From Buchnera aphidicola (Cinara laricifoliae) (GTDB lineage: Bacteria; Pseudomonadota; Gammaproteobacteria; Enterobacterales; Enterobacteriaceae): DNA of 64,000 bases. The notes beneath the pieces are model-generated. The model did no database searches, was not told the DNA's origin, and saw only the letters and a list, made by a program, of their open reading frames with translations. Positions 10,204 to 20,436 of the stretch are shown here, in pieces (the first letter of the stretch is position 1; each line of letters starts with the position of its first letter). A program made the translations under genes and the position numbers. The DNA lies in contig NZ_LR217717.1 in assembly GCF_900698945.1 (NCBI RefSeq), positions 310,001 to 374,000 on the forward strand. Direction: 5' to 3'.

Positions 10204-11301
10204 ATGTTAGATTTACTAGTATTAACTAAAAAAATAAAAAAATTAAAAAATAAAATAATTTTATTAAAAAAAAATGTTAATTATTCCAATAATAATAAAA
10301 GAATTCAATCTATTGACATAAAAATAAAAAAATTAACATTTTTTAATAATTCTAAATTAATATCAAAATTATATAAAAAAAAAAATATTTTATCTAAAGA
10401 AAGAGATAAAATAAAAAAACTAACAAATAAATTATATGATATAGAATACTGGATAAAAATATTTAATAAAGAACAAGATCTAGAAATACTGCAAGAAATA
10501 AATATACAATACCAAAGATTAATAAAAAAATTACGTAAATTAGAAATTTATACTATGTTCAATAATAAATATGATAAAAATAATTGTTATTTAGACATAC
10601 AATCTGGTTCAGGAGGAATAGAATCACAAGATTGGACAAAAATGTTATTAAAAATGTATTTAAAATACTCACAAAATAAAAAATTTAAAACAACAGTTGT
10701 GACAAAATCAGTAGGAGAAAATGGAGGAATAAAATCAATTACATTAAAAATTAAAGGTACTTTTGCATTTGGTTGGTTGCGAACCGAAACAGGAATACAT
10801 AGATTAGTACGAAAGAGTCCTTTTAATGCAAGTAATAGACGACATACATCATTTAGTTCAGTATTCGTATATCCTGAATTAAATAATAATATTAATATAA
10901 ACATTGAATTAAAAAATTTAAGAATCGATGTTTATCGAGCATCAGGAGCTGGAGGACAACATGTCAACCGCACAGAATCTGCTGTACGTATTACACACAT
11001 ACCCTCAGGAATAGTAACACAATGCCAAAATAATCGTTCTCAGCATAAAAATAAAAGCACAGCAATAAAACAATTAAAAGCAAAATTATATAAACTAGAA
11101 ATAAATAAAAAAAATATAGAAAAAAAAACCATTAATAAAAATAAATTAGATATTCGTTGGGGAAATCAAATTCGTTCATATATATTAGATGATTCCAGAA
11201 TAAGAGATACTAGAACAAAAATAGAAAGAAGTGACATACACAATGTTTTAAACGGTGATTTAAACCAATTTATTGAAACAAGCCTAAAAATAGGATTATA
11301 A
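10204..11301 (+). CDS. prfB: peptide chain release factor 2, without programmed frameshift
   Basis: Recognises UGA and UAA stop codons and triggers peptide release. It has 365 residues, the same as E. coli RF2. The stop-codon-reading tripeptide SPF is at 205-207 and the catalytic GGQ at 250-252, in YRASGAGGQHVNRTE; the preceding residue 246 is Ala, where E. coli K-12 has Thr. The frame is continuous from ATG to stop. There is no in-frame UGA near codon 26, so the autoregulatory +1 frameshift known from E. coli is absent here. It is followed after 9 bases by lysS, the conserved prfB-lysS pair. Confidence 0.97.
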   Translation: MLDLLVLTKKIKKLKNKIILLKKNVNYSNNNKRIQSIDIKIKKLTFFNNSKLISKLYKKKNILSKERDKIKKLTNKLYDIEYWIKIFNKEQDLEILQEINIQYQRLIKKLRKLEIYTMFNNKYDKNNCYLDIQSGSGGIESQDWTKMLLKMYLKYSQNKKFKTTVVTKSVGENGGIKSITLKIKGTFAFGWLRTETGIHRLVRKSPFNASNRRHTSFSSVFVYPELNNNININIELKNLRIDVYRASGAGGQHVNRTESAVRITHIPSGIVTQCQNNRSQHKNKSTAIKQLKAKLYKLEINKKNIEKKTINKNKLDIRWGNQIRSYILDDSRIRDTRTKIERSDIHNVLNGDLNQFIETSLKIGL

Positions 11302-11310
11302 AAATAAAAA

Positions 11311-12813
11311 ATGTCAAAAATTATTTTAAATATAGAAAAAAAAAATGAAATTAATATCAGAAAAAATAAATTATTAAAATTACGTAAATTAGGTTTTAAT
11401 TTTCCAAATACATTTCATTATACAGATACAATTAAAGAAATACTAAATATATATAAACACTATACAAAAGACAAACTCCACCAATTATGTTATATAGTTA
11501 AAATTTCAGGAAGAATAATAAAAAAAAGAATTTTAGGAAAAGCTACTTTTTTAGTAATAAAAAACAATAATTATGAAATTCAAATATATATAAAAAGTAA
11601 TCTATTTAAAGAAAAATATTATTATACTTACATAATAGAATTAGATTTAGGAGATATAATTGGCGTTAAAGGAAATATATTTAAAACAAATACATTAGAG
11701 TTATCTATTTACTGTCAAAAAATATATTTATTAACTAAATCTTTACGATCATTACCGGATAAATACAAAGGTTTAAAAAATAAAGAAATTAAATATAGAA
11801 AAAGATATTTAGATCTTATCTCTAATAATGATTCTATAAAAATTTTTAAAAAAAGATCAATGATTGTTTCTAACATTCGTTCTTTTATGAAAAAAAAAGA
11901 TTTTTTAGAAGTTGAAACACCTATGATGCATCCAATTCCCGGAGGCGCTAATGCAAAACCATTTACCACTTATCACAACTCCTTATCAGAAACAATGTAT
12001 TTAAGAGTCGCTCCTGAGCTATATCTAAAAAGATTAATTATTGGAGGGTTTAATAAAATTTTTGAAATAAATCGTAATTTTAGAAATGAGGGTTTATCTA
12101 CTCAGCATAATCCTGAATTTACCATGATGGAAATATATCAAGCATACAGCAATCATGAAGATATGATGTCTCTTTTAGAAGATTTATGTATTTTTTTAGT
12201 AAAAAAAAATTTCAATTCAAATACGATTAAATATGACAAATATCAATTAAATTTTAAAAAACCAATAAAAAAAATGACTATGATTGAATCAATATTAAAA
12301 TTTAATAAAAATGTTCAATCATCTGACCTAAATACCATTGAAAATGCTAAAAAAATAGCAAAAAAACTTAATTTAGATACTAAATTATCTACTTCTCTAG
12401 GAGAGATAATTTATTTAATTTTTGAAAAAAAAACAGAAAAAAAAATTATTTCTCCTACATTTATCACTGATTATCCAATTGAAATTTCTCATTTAGCTAA
12501 AACAAATGAAAAAAACAAAAAAATAACAGAACGATTTGAATTTTTTATAGCTGGCTATGAAATAGCTAATGGTTTTTCTGAACTTAATGATCCTGAAGAA
12601 CAAAAAAAACGATTTAAATTACAGTTAGCACAAAAAAAACACACAAATATTTCAAAAAATTTTTACTACGATAAAGATTATATTACAGCCCTAGAACATG
12701 GATTACCTCCAACGTCAGGTTTAGGTATAGGTATTGATAGATTAATTATGATTTTAACAAATCAAAAAAGTATTAAAGATGTTATACTCTTTCCTATGTT
12801 AAAAAAAATATAA
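11311..12813 (+). CDS. lysS: lysyl-tRNA synthetase (class II)
   Basis: Charges tRNA-Lys. It has 500 residues (E. coli 505). An N-terminal OB-fold anticodon-binding domain contains VKISGRIIKKRILGKATF. The class II catalytic domain follows: motif 1 in FLEVETPMMHPIPGGA, motif 2 in FRNEGLSTQHNPEFTM, and motif 3 in GLGIGIDRLIMILTN near the end. It is co-transcribed with prfB, judging by the 9-base gap. Confidence 0.97.
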   Translation: MSKIILNIEKKNEINIRKNKLLKLRKLGFNFPNTFHYTDTIKEILNIYKHYTKDKLHQLCYIVKISGRIIKKRILGKATFLVIKNNNYEIQIYIKSNLFKEKYYYTYIIELDLGDIIGVKGNIFKTNTLELSIYCQKIYLLTKSLRSLPDKYKGLKNKEIKYRKRYLDLISNNDSIKIFKKRSMIVSNIRSFMKKKDFLEVETPMMHPIPGGANAKPFTTYHNSLSETMYLRVAPELYLKRLIIGGFNKIFEINRNFRNEGLSTQHNPEFTMMEIYQAYSNHEDMMSLLEDLCIFLVKKNFNSNTIKYDKYQLNFKKPIKKMTMIESILKFNKNVQSSDLNTIENAKKIAKKLNLDTKLSTSLGEIIYLIFEKKTEKKIISPTFITDYPIEISHLAKTNEKNKKITERFEFFIAGYEIANGFSELNDPEEQKKRFKLQLAQKKHTNISKNFYYDKDYITALEHGLPPTSGLGIGIDRLIMILTNQKSIKDVILFPMLKKI

Positions 12814-12979
12814 TAAAATTAATCAATAATATTATCAAATAAGATTAATAAAATAAAAAATTTAAATGAATAATAAATTTTATTTATGCAATAAAAAATC
12901 TTCATATAGTAATGTATTGTTATTTAAATAAAATTATTAACTATTAATATTTATTCTAAAAATTTATAAAATAATACTT

Positions 12980-14245
12980 ATGGAAAATAAAATGTACGAT
13001 ATATCAAATATCAAAAAAAAAATGTTAACACGAGATAATGTTATTTATTTAATTAAAAAATACAAAACACCTATATGGGTTTATAATGCCGATATAATCA
13101 TTAAACAAATAAAAAAATTAGAAAAATTTGATATTATTCGTTTTGCACAAAAATCTTGTTCTAATATTCACATACTAAAACTAATGAAACAATATAATAT
13201 TAAAATTGACGCTGTTTCATTAGGAGAAATAAAAAGAGCTATTTTAGCAGGATTTCAACCAAATAATAATGATATAGTATTTACGTCAGATATTTTAGAA
13301 GAAAAAGTTCTTCAAGAAGTAATTCAAAAAAAAATTCCAGTAAATGCTGGATCAATAGATATGTTAAAACAAATAGGAAAAAAATCTCCTGGACATCCTG
13401 TTTGGATCAGAATTAATCCAAGATTTGGTAATGGACATCATATAAAAACTAATACTGGAGGTGATACCAGTAAACACGGTATATGGAATCCAATAAAAGC
13501 ATTATCAATTATTAATCAATATAAATTAAATCTCATCGGATTACATATGCATATTGGATCTGGTGTTAATACAGAAAATTTATATCAAGTTTGTGAATCT
13601 ATGAAAAAAAATGCCATTCAGTTAAATCAAAAAATAAAGTTTATATCTGCAGGAGGTGGTTTAAAAATTCCTTATTCAAGTAAAGATACAGAAACTGATC
13701 TTGAAGATTACTTTAATAAATGGAATAATACTAAAAAAATAATTTCTTCTACTTTAAAATGTCCTCTTAAATTAGAAATTGAACCAGGTCGATTTTTAGT
13801 AGGTCAATCCGGGATATTAATTTCTAAAGTATATGCTGTAAAAAATATGGGTAAAAATACTTTTGTGCTAATAAACTCAGGATTTAACGATTTAATAAGA
13901 CCTACTTTATACGGTAGTTATCATAAAATAACAGTAATATATAACAGTATAAAAAATACAAAAAATACACCAATAATAAAAAGTATTATCGCTGGTCCAT
14001 TATGTGAATCAGGAGATGTATTTACTATTAAAAAAACAGGAATTATATTTCCTAGAAATCTCCCTAAAGTGAAACCTGGCGATTATTTAATTATTCATGA
14101 CACTGGTGCATATGGATCTTCTATGTCATCTAATTATAATAGCAGACCTTTTATTCCAGAAGTTTTATATAAAAATGGAAAATTTAAACTTATTAGGCGA
14201 CGCCAAACTATACAAGAAATGTTATCTCTAGAAACATCCTTGTAA
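12980..14245 (+). CDS. lysA: diaminopimelate decarboxylase
   Basis: Last step of lysine synthesis: PLP-dependent decarboxylation of meso-diaminopimelate to L-lysine, a nutrient that aphids obtain from Buchnera. It has 421 residues (E. coli 420). The PLP lysine is K58 in RFAQKSCSN. The phosphate-binding and C-terminal sites are visible as HMHIGSG, SAGGGL, EIEPGRF, GPLCESGD and DTGAYGSSMSSNYNSR. MYDISN (12992) is an alternative start. In related genomes lgt and thyA lie downstream; here the next gene is miaB, with only about 140 bases between. Confidence 0.97.
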   Translation: MENKMYDISNIKKKMLTRDNVIYLIKKYKTPIWVYNADIIIKQIKKLEKFDIIRFAQKSCSNIHILKLMKQYNIKIDAVSLGEIKRAILAGFQPNNNDIVFTSDILEEKVLQEVIQKKIPVNAGSIDMLKQIGKKSPGHPVWIRINPRFGNGHHIKTNTGGDTSKHGIWNPIKALSIINQYKLNLIGLHMHIGSGVNTENLYQVCESMKKNAIQLNQKIKFISAGGGLKIPYSSKDTETDLEDYFNKWNNTKKIISSTLKCPLKLEIEPGRFLVGQSGILISKVYAVKNMGKNTFVLINSGFNDLIRPTLYGSYHKITVIYNSIKNTKNTPIIKSIIAGPLCESGDVFTIKKTGIIFPRNLPKVKPGDYLIIHDTGAYGSSMSSNYNSRPFIPEVLYKNGKFKLIRRRQTIQEMLSLETSL

Positions 14246-14383
14246 ATAATTACTAAAAATAATTAACAATTAACTAATTAAATTATTTTATATATATTAT
14301 CAAAAATAATGATATTATATCGTTAATAATAAAAATTAAAATATATTAAAATTAAAATAATTGATTGAATACAAATATTACTT

Positions 14384-15739
14384 ATGAATAAAAATATAAT
14401 TAAAAAAAAAATATATATAAAAACATGGGGCTGTCAAATGAATGATCATGATTCTTCCATTGTTGCTAATATATTAACTCAAACTAATGATTATGTAGTT
14501 ACAAAATCACCAGAAATATCTGATATTTTAATTTTAAATACATGTTCAATTAGAGAAAAAGCTCAAGAAAAATTATTTCATCAACTAGGCCGTTGGAAAA
14601 AATTAAAACAAAAAAAACCTAGTATTTTAATAGCAGTTGGTGGATGTGTTGCTGTCCAAGAAGGAGAAAATATTTATAAAAGAGCTAAATTTATCAATAT
14701 TATCTTTGGACCTCAAACTTTACATAAATTACCTAAATTAATTAAACAATCTTATAAAAATAACAATTTAATTATTGATATAAAAACAAAATCGTTAAAA
14801 AAATTTAATCACTCAATTAATAAAAAAATAAATCAAAAATTTACTTCATTCGTGACTATTATAGAAGGATGTAACAAATATTGTTCTTTTTGTATAGTAC
14901 CGTATACTAGAGGTGCAGAAACAAGTAGAAACCAAAAAGATATACTATTAGAAATTAATAAACTCACTAAAATTGGTGTTCGAGAAATAATTTTATTAGG
15001 ACAAAATGTAAACGCATACCGTACATACGATGTCATTAATAAAAAAAAATATAATTTTTCAGATTTATTATACTCTATATCAGAAATTCCTAAAATTGAT
15101 AGAATTAGATACATTACAAGCCATCCCATGGAATTTAGTGACGATATTATAGAAGCTTATAAATATATTCCACAATTAACAAATTTTCTACATCTTCCAG
15201 TACAAAGTGGTTCAAATAAAATTTTAAAATTGATGAAAAGAGGTTATTCTATAGAAGATTATGAAAATATAATTAATAAATTAAAATCTATTCGACCTAA
15301 AATTAGTATAAGTTCTGATTTTATTGTCGGTTTTCCAGGAGAAAACGATCACGATTTTCAAAAAACACTACAATTTATTTCAAAGATTAATTTTGATACC
15401 AGTTATAGCTTTATTTATTCTAAAAGACCAGGTACAAGAGCTGCTAAATTAATAGATAATACCCCTATAGAAGAAAAAAAAAATAGATTAGCTATACTAC
15501 AAAAAAAGATTATCCAACAGTCTTTTCAATGGAGAAGAAGAATGTTAGGAACAACCCAATCAGTATTAGTAGAAGGATATATAAAAAATAATACTCAAAA
15601 TTTATATGGAAGAACAGAAAATAATAGAATTGTTTATTTTAAAGGAAAAAACGAATTAATCGGAAAACTTGTATCATTAAAAATAACAGATATTAATTAT
15701 CACACGTACTTAAAAGGAAATATTGATAAAAATCAATAA
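14384..15739 (+). CDS. miaB: tRNA-2-methylthio-N6-dimethylallyladenosine synthase MiaB
   Basis: Radical-SAM methylthiotransferase that modifies A37 of tRNAs reading UNN codons. It has 451 residues (E. coli 474). The N-terminal domain carries the three ligands of the auxiliary 4Fe-4S cluster: C17 (TWGCQMND), C54 (LNTCSIREKA) and C88 (VGGCVA). The radical-SAM CxxxCxxC is CNKYCSFC, with C163, C167 and C170. A C-terminal TRAM domain follows (SVLVEGYIKNN to GKLVSLKI). It lies directly upstream of ybeY, as in E. coli apart from the missing ybeZ. Confidence 0.96.
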   Translation: MNKNIIKKKIYIKTWGCQMNDHDSSIVANILTQTNDYVVTKSPEISDILILNTCSIREKAQEKLFHQLGRWKKLKQKKPSILIAVGGCVAVQEGENIYKRAKFINIIFGPQTLHKLPKLIKQSYKNNNLIIDIKTKSLKKFNHSINKKINQKFTSFVTIIEGCNKYCSFCIVPYTRGAETSRNQKDILLEINKLTKIGVREIILLGQNVNAYRTYDVINKKKYNFSDLLYSISEIPKIDRIRYITSHPMEFSDDIIEAYKYIPQLTNFLHLPVQSGSNKILKLMKRGYSIEDYENIINKLKSIRPKISISSDFIVGFPGENDHDFQKTLQFISKINFDTSYSFIYSKRPGTRAAKLIDNTPIEEKKNRLAILQKKIIQQSFQWRRRMLGTTQSVLVEGYIKNNTQNLYGRTENNRIVYFKGKNELIGKLVSLKITDINYHTYLKGNIDKNQ

Positions 15740-15796
15740 TAAAAATAAAAAATAAACTCTATTATTATCAATACAATTAAATTAATTAAAAAAAAT

Positions 15797-16260
15797 ATGA
15801 AAATATATATACAAGTTATGTGTAAAAAAAAATATTTTTTCCAGATAAAAAATATTTTTTATTATGGTTGAAAAAAATATTTAAAAAAAATAAAGTAGAA
15901 ATTACAATTAGATTAGTAAGTATAAAAGAGATAACATACTTAAATAAAAAATATAGAAAAAAAAATGTACCTACTAATGTATTATCTTTCCCATCTACAG
16001 AAAATATAAATATAAAACATCAATTTTCTAATTATATAGGAGACATTATTTTATCTCCGAATTATATTAATAAAGAAGCTTTATTACTTAAAAAAAATAG
16101 ATTAGAACACTGGGCACATATAATAATTCATTCTGCATTACATTTATTGCATTATACACATAAAAATAAAAAATCAAGAAATATAATGCAAAACATTGAG
16201 AAAAAAATCATGATCCAACTTGGATTTGATGATCCATATAAAACATCTAATATTAATTAA
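15797..16260 (+). CDS. ybeY: endoribonuclease YbeY, split by a one-base deletion in an A9 tract
   Basis: Zinc-dependent endoribonuclease that acts in 16S rRNA maturation and ribosome quality control. The largest intact frame (from a TTG at 15868) gives 130 residues and lacks the N terminus. A frame starting at ATG 15797 encodes the missing part, MKIYIQVMCKKK, but ends at a UGA at 15869. The frames join if one A is added to the A9 run at 15824-15832. That gives 154 residues (E. coli 155) and restores the family N-terminal strand and FxxW region. The zinc motif HSALHLLHYTH has its three His, with the usual Gly replaced by His. Either a recent frameshift allele or a gene rescued by transcriptional or translational slippage. 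Confidence 0.85.
15824..15832 (+). repeat. A9 slippery tract carrying the ybeY frame break
   Basis: Nine A follow ATG-TGT in the ybeY N-terminal frame. Reading with ten A links both halves of the protein without any stop. A T6 run five bases downstream (15835-15840) is an equally possible place for the lost base. Confidence 0.7.
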
Positions 16261-16534
16261 AATTAAATATTAAAATTAATAATATTTATTATTAAAATAA
16301 TTAATATATTATAATTATTTTATAAATATAAAATATAAATATAAAATTTATTTATATATATTGAATGTATAAATTTAATAAAAATATATCAAAAAAATAA
16401 TATATTAATTAATATATCTAAATAAAATCATTTATAAATAAATATCCAAAAAATTTATTATTTATTAAATTATTAAAAATCTATATAAAAATATTTTTTT
16501 AAAAAATTAACATTAAATTTATTGATAGGAAAAT

Positions 16535-19099
16535 ATGGAAGATATTAGCTATAACCCAAAAAAAATAGAATCTACAGTTCAAAACCATTGGGCAAAAAAC
16601 AAAACATTTTCTGTAACTGAAGATAAAACAAAAAAAAAATTTTATTGTTTACCTATGATTCCATATCCTTCTGGTAAACTACATATGGGACACGTTCGCA
16701 ATTATACTATCAGTGATGTAATTTCACGTTATCAAAGAATGTTAGGGAAAAATGTATTACAACCAATTGGTTGGGACGCTTTTGGTTTACCAGCCGAAGA
16801 AACTGCAATAAAAAAAGGTATTTCACCAAAAAAATGGACGTTAAAAAATATATCCATTATGAAACAACAATTACAATCACTTGGATTTAGTTATGATTGG
16901 AATAGAGAAATTACTACATGTCAACCAGAATATTATCGTTGGGAACAATCATTTTTTATAAAATTATTTAAAAAGAATCTTGTTTATAAAAAAAAAACTA
17001 TAGTGAATTGGTGTAGTATTGATAATACTGTTCTTGCTAATGAACAAGCTCAAAATGGTAAATGCTGGAGATGCGGATCTAAAATTACATTTAAAAAAAT
17101 ATCACAATGGTTTATTAGAATTACTGCATATGCTGAAGAATTACTAAAAGACTTAAAATTATTAGATAAATGGCCTAAAGAAGTAATTAGTATGCAAAAA
17201 AACTGGATAGGAGAATCAGAGGGTATTCAAATAAAATGTAAAATACAGAACAAAGATTATTTTTTAAAAATATATACAACAAAACCTGAAACTATAATGG
17301 GTATAACATTTTTTGCTATATCTATACATCACCCATTAATTTCTACTATTTTAAAAAATAATATTCAAATTAATCAATTTTTTAAAAAAAATATAGATAT
17401 TCTAAGTACTGATTTTAAAAATAATAATAATTTACTTGGAATTAATACAAATTTATTTATTTTACATCCTATTACTCAAAAAAAAATACCATTATGGATA
17501 ACAAATTATGTACGACACGATTATGCTACTGGTGCTATTATGGCTGTACCAGGAAATAATCACGTAGATTACTCTTTTGCAAAATTATACAATATTCCAA
17601 TTAAATTAATATTTTCTGAAGTTTACAATAAAAATACAGAAAAAAAAATAATTTTAATAAATTCTTCTAAATTTAATAATTTATCTATAAAGCAAGCACG
17701 TCAAAAAATTGTTAAAATACTTATTGAAAATAAAATAGCTAAATTACATAAATATTATAAAATAAAAGATTGGTGTATTTCTAGACAAAGATATTGGGGA
17801 ACCCCTATTCCTATGGTTAAAGATAGTAAAAAAAACATACTACCAATCCCAGAAAAAGAATTACCGGTTAAATTACCTAAATATATACATAAAGATGAAC
17901 ATACACAATCATTAAAATCGTACAATGAATGGATAAAAACTAAATTAAATGGAGAACAAGTAATTAGAGAAAGTGATACATTTGATACTTTTATGGAGTC
18001 TTCTTGGTACTATGCACGATACACTAATACTACTTTTAATACAGATATTCTAGATCCCACCTCTACTAAATATTGGTTACCAGTAGATCAATATATTGGA
18101 GGAATTGAACATGCAGTAATGCATTTAATTTATTTTAGATTTTATCATAAATTATTACGTGATTTTGGATATGTTGACTCTTCAGAACCAGTTAAAAAAC
18201 TAACTTGTCAAGGTATGGTAGTAATAGATTCATTTTATATATATAATAATGACGGAAGCAAGAAATGGTTATCACCATATAAGTTAAATATTGAGCGAAA
18301 TAAAAATGGTAAAATTATAAAAATATCAAAAAAAAATTGCTTACACAAAATTATGTATGCCGGTAAAATAAAAATGTCAAAATCAAAAAATAACGGCATT
18401 AACCCTCATTCAATTATTAACCAATATGGTGCCGATACATTACGATTATTTTTAATGTTTGCTGCGCCAATACACAAATCATTAGAATGGAATTCTAATA
18501 GTATAATAGGAATGCATAGATTTTTAAAAAAAATATGGAATTTTATATATACCGATAAAATAAAAAATATTAGATATTCATCTAATAAAATTGATTATGA
18601 TCAAAATATCATACAATATAAATTAAATAATACTATTATTAATGTTACTAGAAATATTGAAAAAAATAATTCATTTAATACAGCTATTGCACATATAATG
18701 AAGTTTTTTAACTATATAGAAAATATATATAATGATAAAAAAATAAAATATAAAAAATTAAAAAAATCTTTAGAAAGTATTATAAAAATGATGTATCCAT
18801 TTACACCACATATCTGTTTCATATTATGGAAAAAAATAAATGGAAAAAAAAAATGCATTGATAATGAAAAATGGCCATCCATTGATAAAAATTTTACAGT
18901 ACAAAACAATTCAATAATTGTTGTTCAAATTAATGGAAAAAAAAGAAATATAATTAATATCACAAATCATTTATCAAAAAAAGAAATTATTAATTTAATA
19001 ATGAATAAAACAGAAATAAAAAAATATTTTTACAAAAAAATTATTAAAAAAATAATATATATACCTAATAAAGTTATTAACTTTGTGTTAAAGAAATGA
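16535..19099 (+). CDS. leuS: leucyl-tRNA synthetase
   Basis: Class I synthetase for tRNA-Leu with a CP1 editing domain. It has 854 residues (E. coli 860). The HIGH signature is HMGH at 50-53 (after PYPSGKL). A zinc-type knuckle is CWRCG. The editing domain shows TTKPETIMG, where E. coli has TTRPDTFMG, and HVDYSFA keeps the Asp that binds the amino group of the misacylated substrate. KMSKS is present in IKMSKSKNNG. The C terminus is strongly diverged. A GATAGGA SD precedes the ATG, and the stop overlaps the holA start (ATGA). Confidence 0.97.
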   Translation: MEDISYNPKKIESTVQNHWAKNKTFSVTEDKTKKKFYCLPMIPYPSGKLHMGHVRNYTISDVISRYQRMLGKNVLQPIGWDAFGLPAEETAIKKGISPKKWTLKNISIMKQQLQSLGFSYDWNREITTCQPEYYRWEQSFFIKLFKKNLVYKKKTIVNWCSIDNTVLANEQAQNGKCWRCGSKITFKKISQWFIRITAYAEELLKDLKLLDKWPKEVISMQKNWIGESEGIQIKCKIQNKDYFLKIYTTKPETIMGITFFAISIHHPLISTILKNNIQINQFFKKNIDILSTDFKNNNNLLGINTNLFILHPITQKKIPLWITNYVRHDYATGAIMAVPGNNHVDYSFAKLYNIPIKLIFSEVYNKNTEKKIILINSSKFNNLSIKQARQKIVKILIENKIAKLHKYYKIKDWCISRQRYWGTPIPMVKDSKKNILPIPEKELPVKLPKYIHKDEHTQSLKSYNEWIKTKLNGEQVIRESDTFDTFMESSWYYARYTNTTFNTDILDPTSTKYWLPVDQYIGGIEHAVMHLIYFRFYHKLLRDFGYVDSSEPVKKLTCQGMVVIDSFYIYNNDGSKKWLSPYKLNIERNKNGKIIKISKKNCLHKIMYAGKIKMSKSKNNGINPHSIINQYGADTLRLFLMFAAPIHKSLEWNSNSIIGMHRFLKKIWNFIYTDKIKNIRYSSNKIDYDQNIIQYKLNNTIINVTRNIEKNNSFNTAIAHIMKFFNYIENIYNDKKIKYKKLKKSLESIIKMMYPFTPHICFILWKKINGKKKCIDNEKWPSIDKNFTVQNNSIIVVQINGKKRNIINITNHLSKKEIINLIMNKTEIKKYFYKKIIKKIIYIPNKVINFVLKK

Positions 19100-20112
19100 T
19101 AAAAAATAATACTATGATTATAGATACTATGAATTTAAAAAAATATATATATAAAAATAAAATATTAACATATATAATATTAAAATCTGAATATATTTTT
19201 ATAAAAGAAAACAAAAGAATAATTTTTAATTATTTTAAAAAAAAAAAAGAACCAATTAAACAAATAAATATAACTATACATCACAATAATGACTGGAAAA
19301 ATATTTTTCATCAATTAAAACAACAAAATTTATTTTCTACAATACAGTTATTAAATATAACTATATATGATTCTATATTATCACAATATTTACAAAATTA
19401 TTTAAATAAATTAAAATATTATTCTAACGAAAAAAATATAAAAATTTTTTATTTTCCTAATCTTAACTGCATTAATCAATGTAGTTATTTTTTTTATTGT
19501 TATATAAAAAATATTGGAGTAATAATCAATAACTCATTATCATATACAAAAAATATACATTATTGGATTCAAAATACACTTAAAAAAAATAATATAAATA
19601 TCAGTTCATCTGCAAAAAAATTTTTATTAACTAATAGCCCTATAAATATAGATTTATTTGCAAATTTAATAGAAAATATAGTTTTTTTATATCCAAATAC
19701 TTTAATTACATTAAATATTTTATATAAATATTTTAAAACAATTAAAGTATTTAGCTATTACGACTGGATTCAATCAATTGTGCTTGCTGAAAAAAATAAA
19801 ACTATTAATATTTTATTAAAATTAAAAATACAAAAATATGATTTCAATATTTTAATAAATTCTTATAAAACATTAATATACATAATTTTATTTTATAAAA
19901 AAAGAATAATAATACCAAACAACTATATAAATAGTATTAAATATAAAAAAAAAATCATGCAGTTATCATTATTTTCTTTAATAAGAAAAAATAACATAAA
20001 AATAATTATTTTAGCATTAAAGTTATTAAAAAAAATTGAATTATGCATACAAAATAATAAAATAGAAATTATTTGGATGCATTTAAAAACACTATCAATT
20101 ATTTTAGATTAA
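19096..20112 (+). CDS. holA: DNA polymerase III delta subunit
   Basis: Clamp-loader subunit that opens the beta sliding clamp, working with DnaX and HolB. It has 338 residues (E. coli 343). Similarity is weak but consistent across the length: NDWKNIFHQLKQQNLFST aligns with the E. coli clamp-contacting region (NTDWNAIFSLCQAMSLFAS), and the C-terminal helices contain IWMHLKTLSIIL. The position after leuS matches E. coli, with lptE missing between. The overlap with leuS is ATGA; later Met codons (19114, 19129) are possible starts. Confidence 0.85.
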   Translation: MIKNNTMIIDTMNLKKYIYKNKILTYIILKSEYIFIKENKRIIFNYFKKKKEPIKQINITIHHNNDWKNIFHQLKQQNLFSTIQLLNITIYDSILSQYLQNYLNKLKYYSNEKNIKIFYFPNLNCINQCSYFFYCYIKNIGVIINNSLSYTKNIHYWIQNTLKKNNINISSSAKKFLLTNSPINIDLFANLIENIVFLYPNTLITLNILYKYFKTIKVFSYYDWIQSIVLAEKNKTINILLKLKIQKYDFNILINSYKTLIYIILFYKKRIIIPNNYINSIKYKKKIMQLSLFSLIRKNNIKIIILALKLLKKIELCIQNNKIEIIWMHLKTLSIILD

Positions 20113-20185
20113 TATATATTTAGTTAAATATAAATCATTATAAATATTTTATTTTAAATAAAAACTATATATAAAGGTATATATT

Positions 20186-20413
20186 GTGAAAAATACATTA
20201 AATTTGTTAGGATTACGATGTCCAGAAGTAATTATGATATTACGAAAAACTGCAAGATCATTAAAAAAAGGACAAAAAATTTTTTTATTAACAGATGATA
20301 AATTTAGTAATAAAGATATTATTTTATTTTGTAGATTTATGAAGCATAAACTATTATATACTTCTCTCGATAAAATTCCATATACATATATAATTGAAAT
20401 TAAAACCAAATAA
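20186..20413 (+). CDS. tusA: sulfurtransferase TusA
   Basis: Accepts persulfide sulfur from IscS and passes it to TusD of the TusBCD-E relay for 2-thiouridine at tRNA position 34. It has 75 residues (E. coli 81). The conserved motif LGLRCPE carries the active Cys12, and the C-terminal half PYTYIIE matches the family. The start is GTG: an in-frame stop at 20159 excludes anything longer, and AAAGG lies 8 bases upstream. It is convergent with asd at 23 bp. Confidence 0.94.
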   Translation: MKNTLNLLGLRCPEVIMILRKTARSLKKGQKIFLLTDDKFSNKDIILFCRFMKHKLLYTSLDKIPYTYIIEIKTK

Positions 20414-20436
20414 AATAAAAATATTTATAATAAAAT

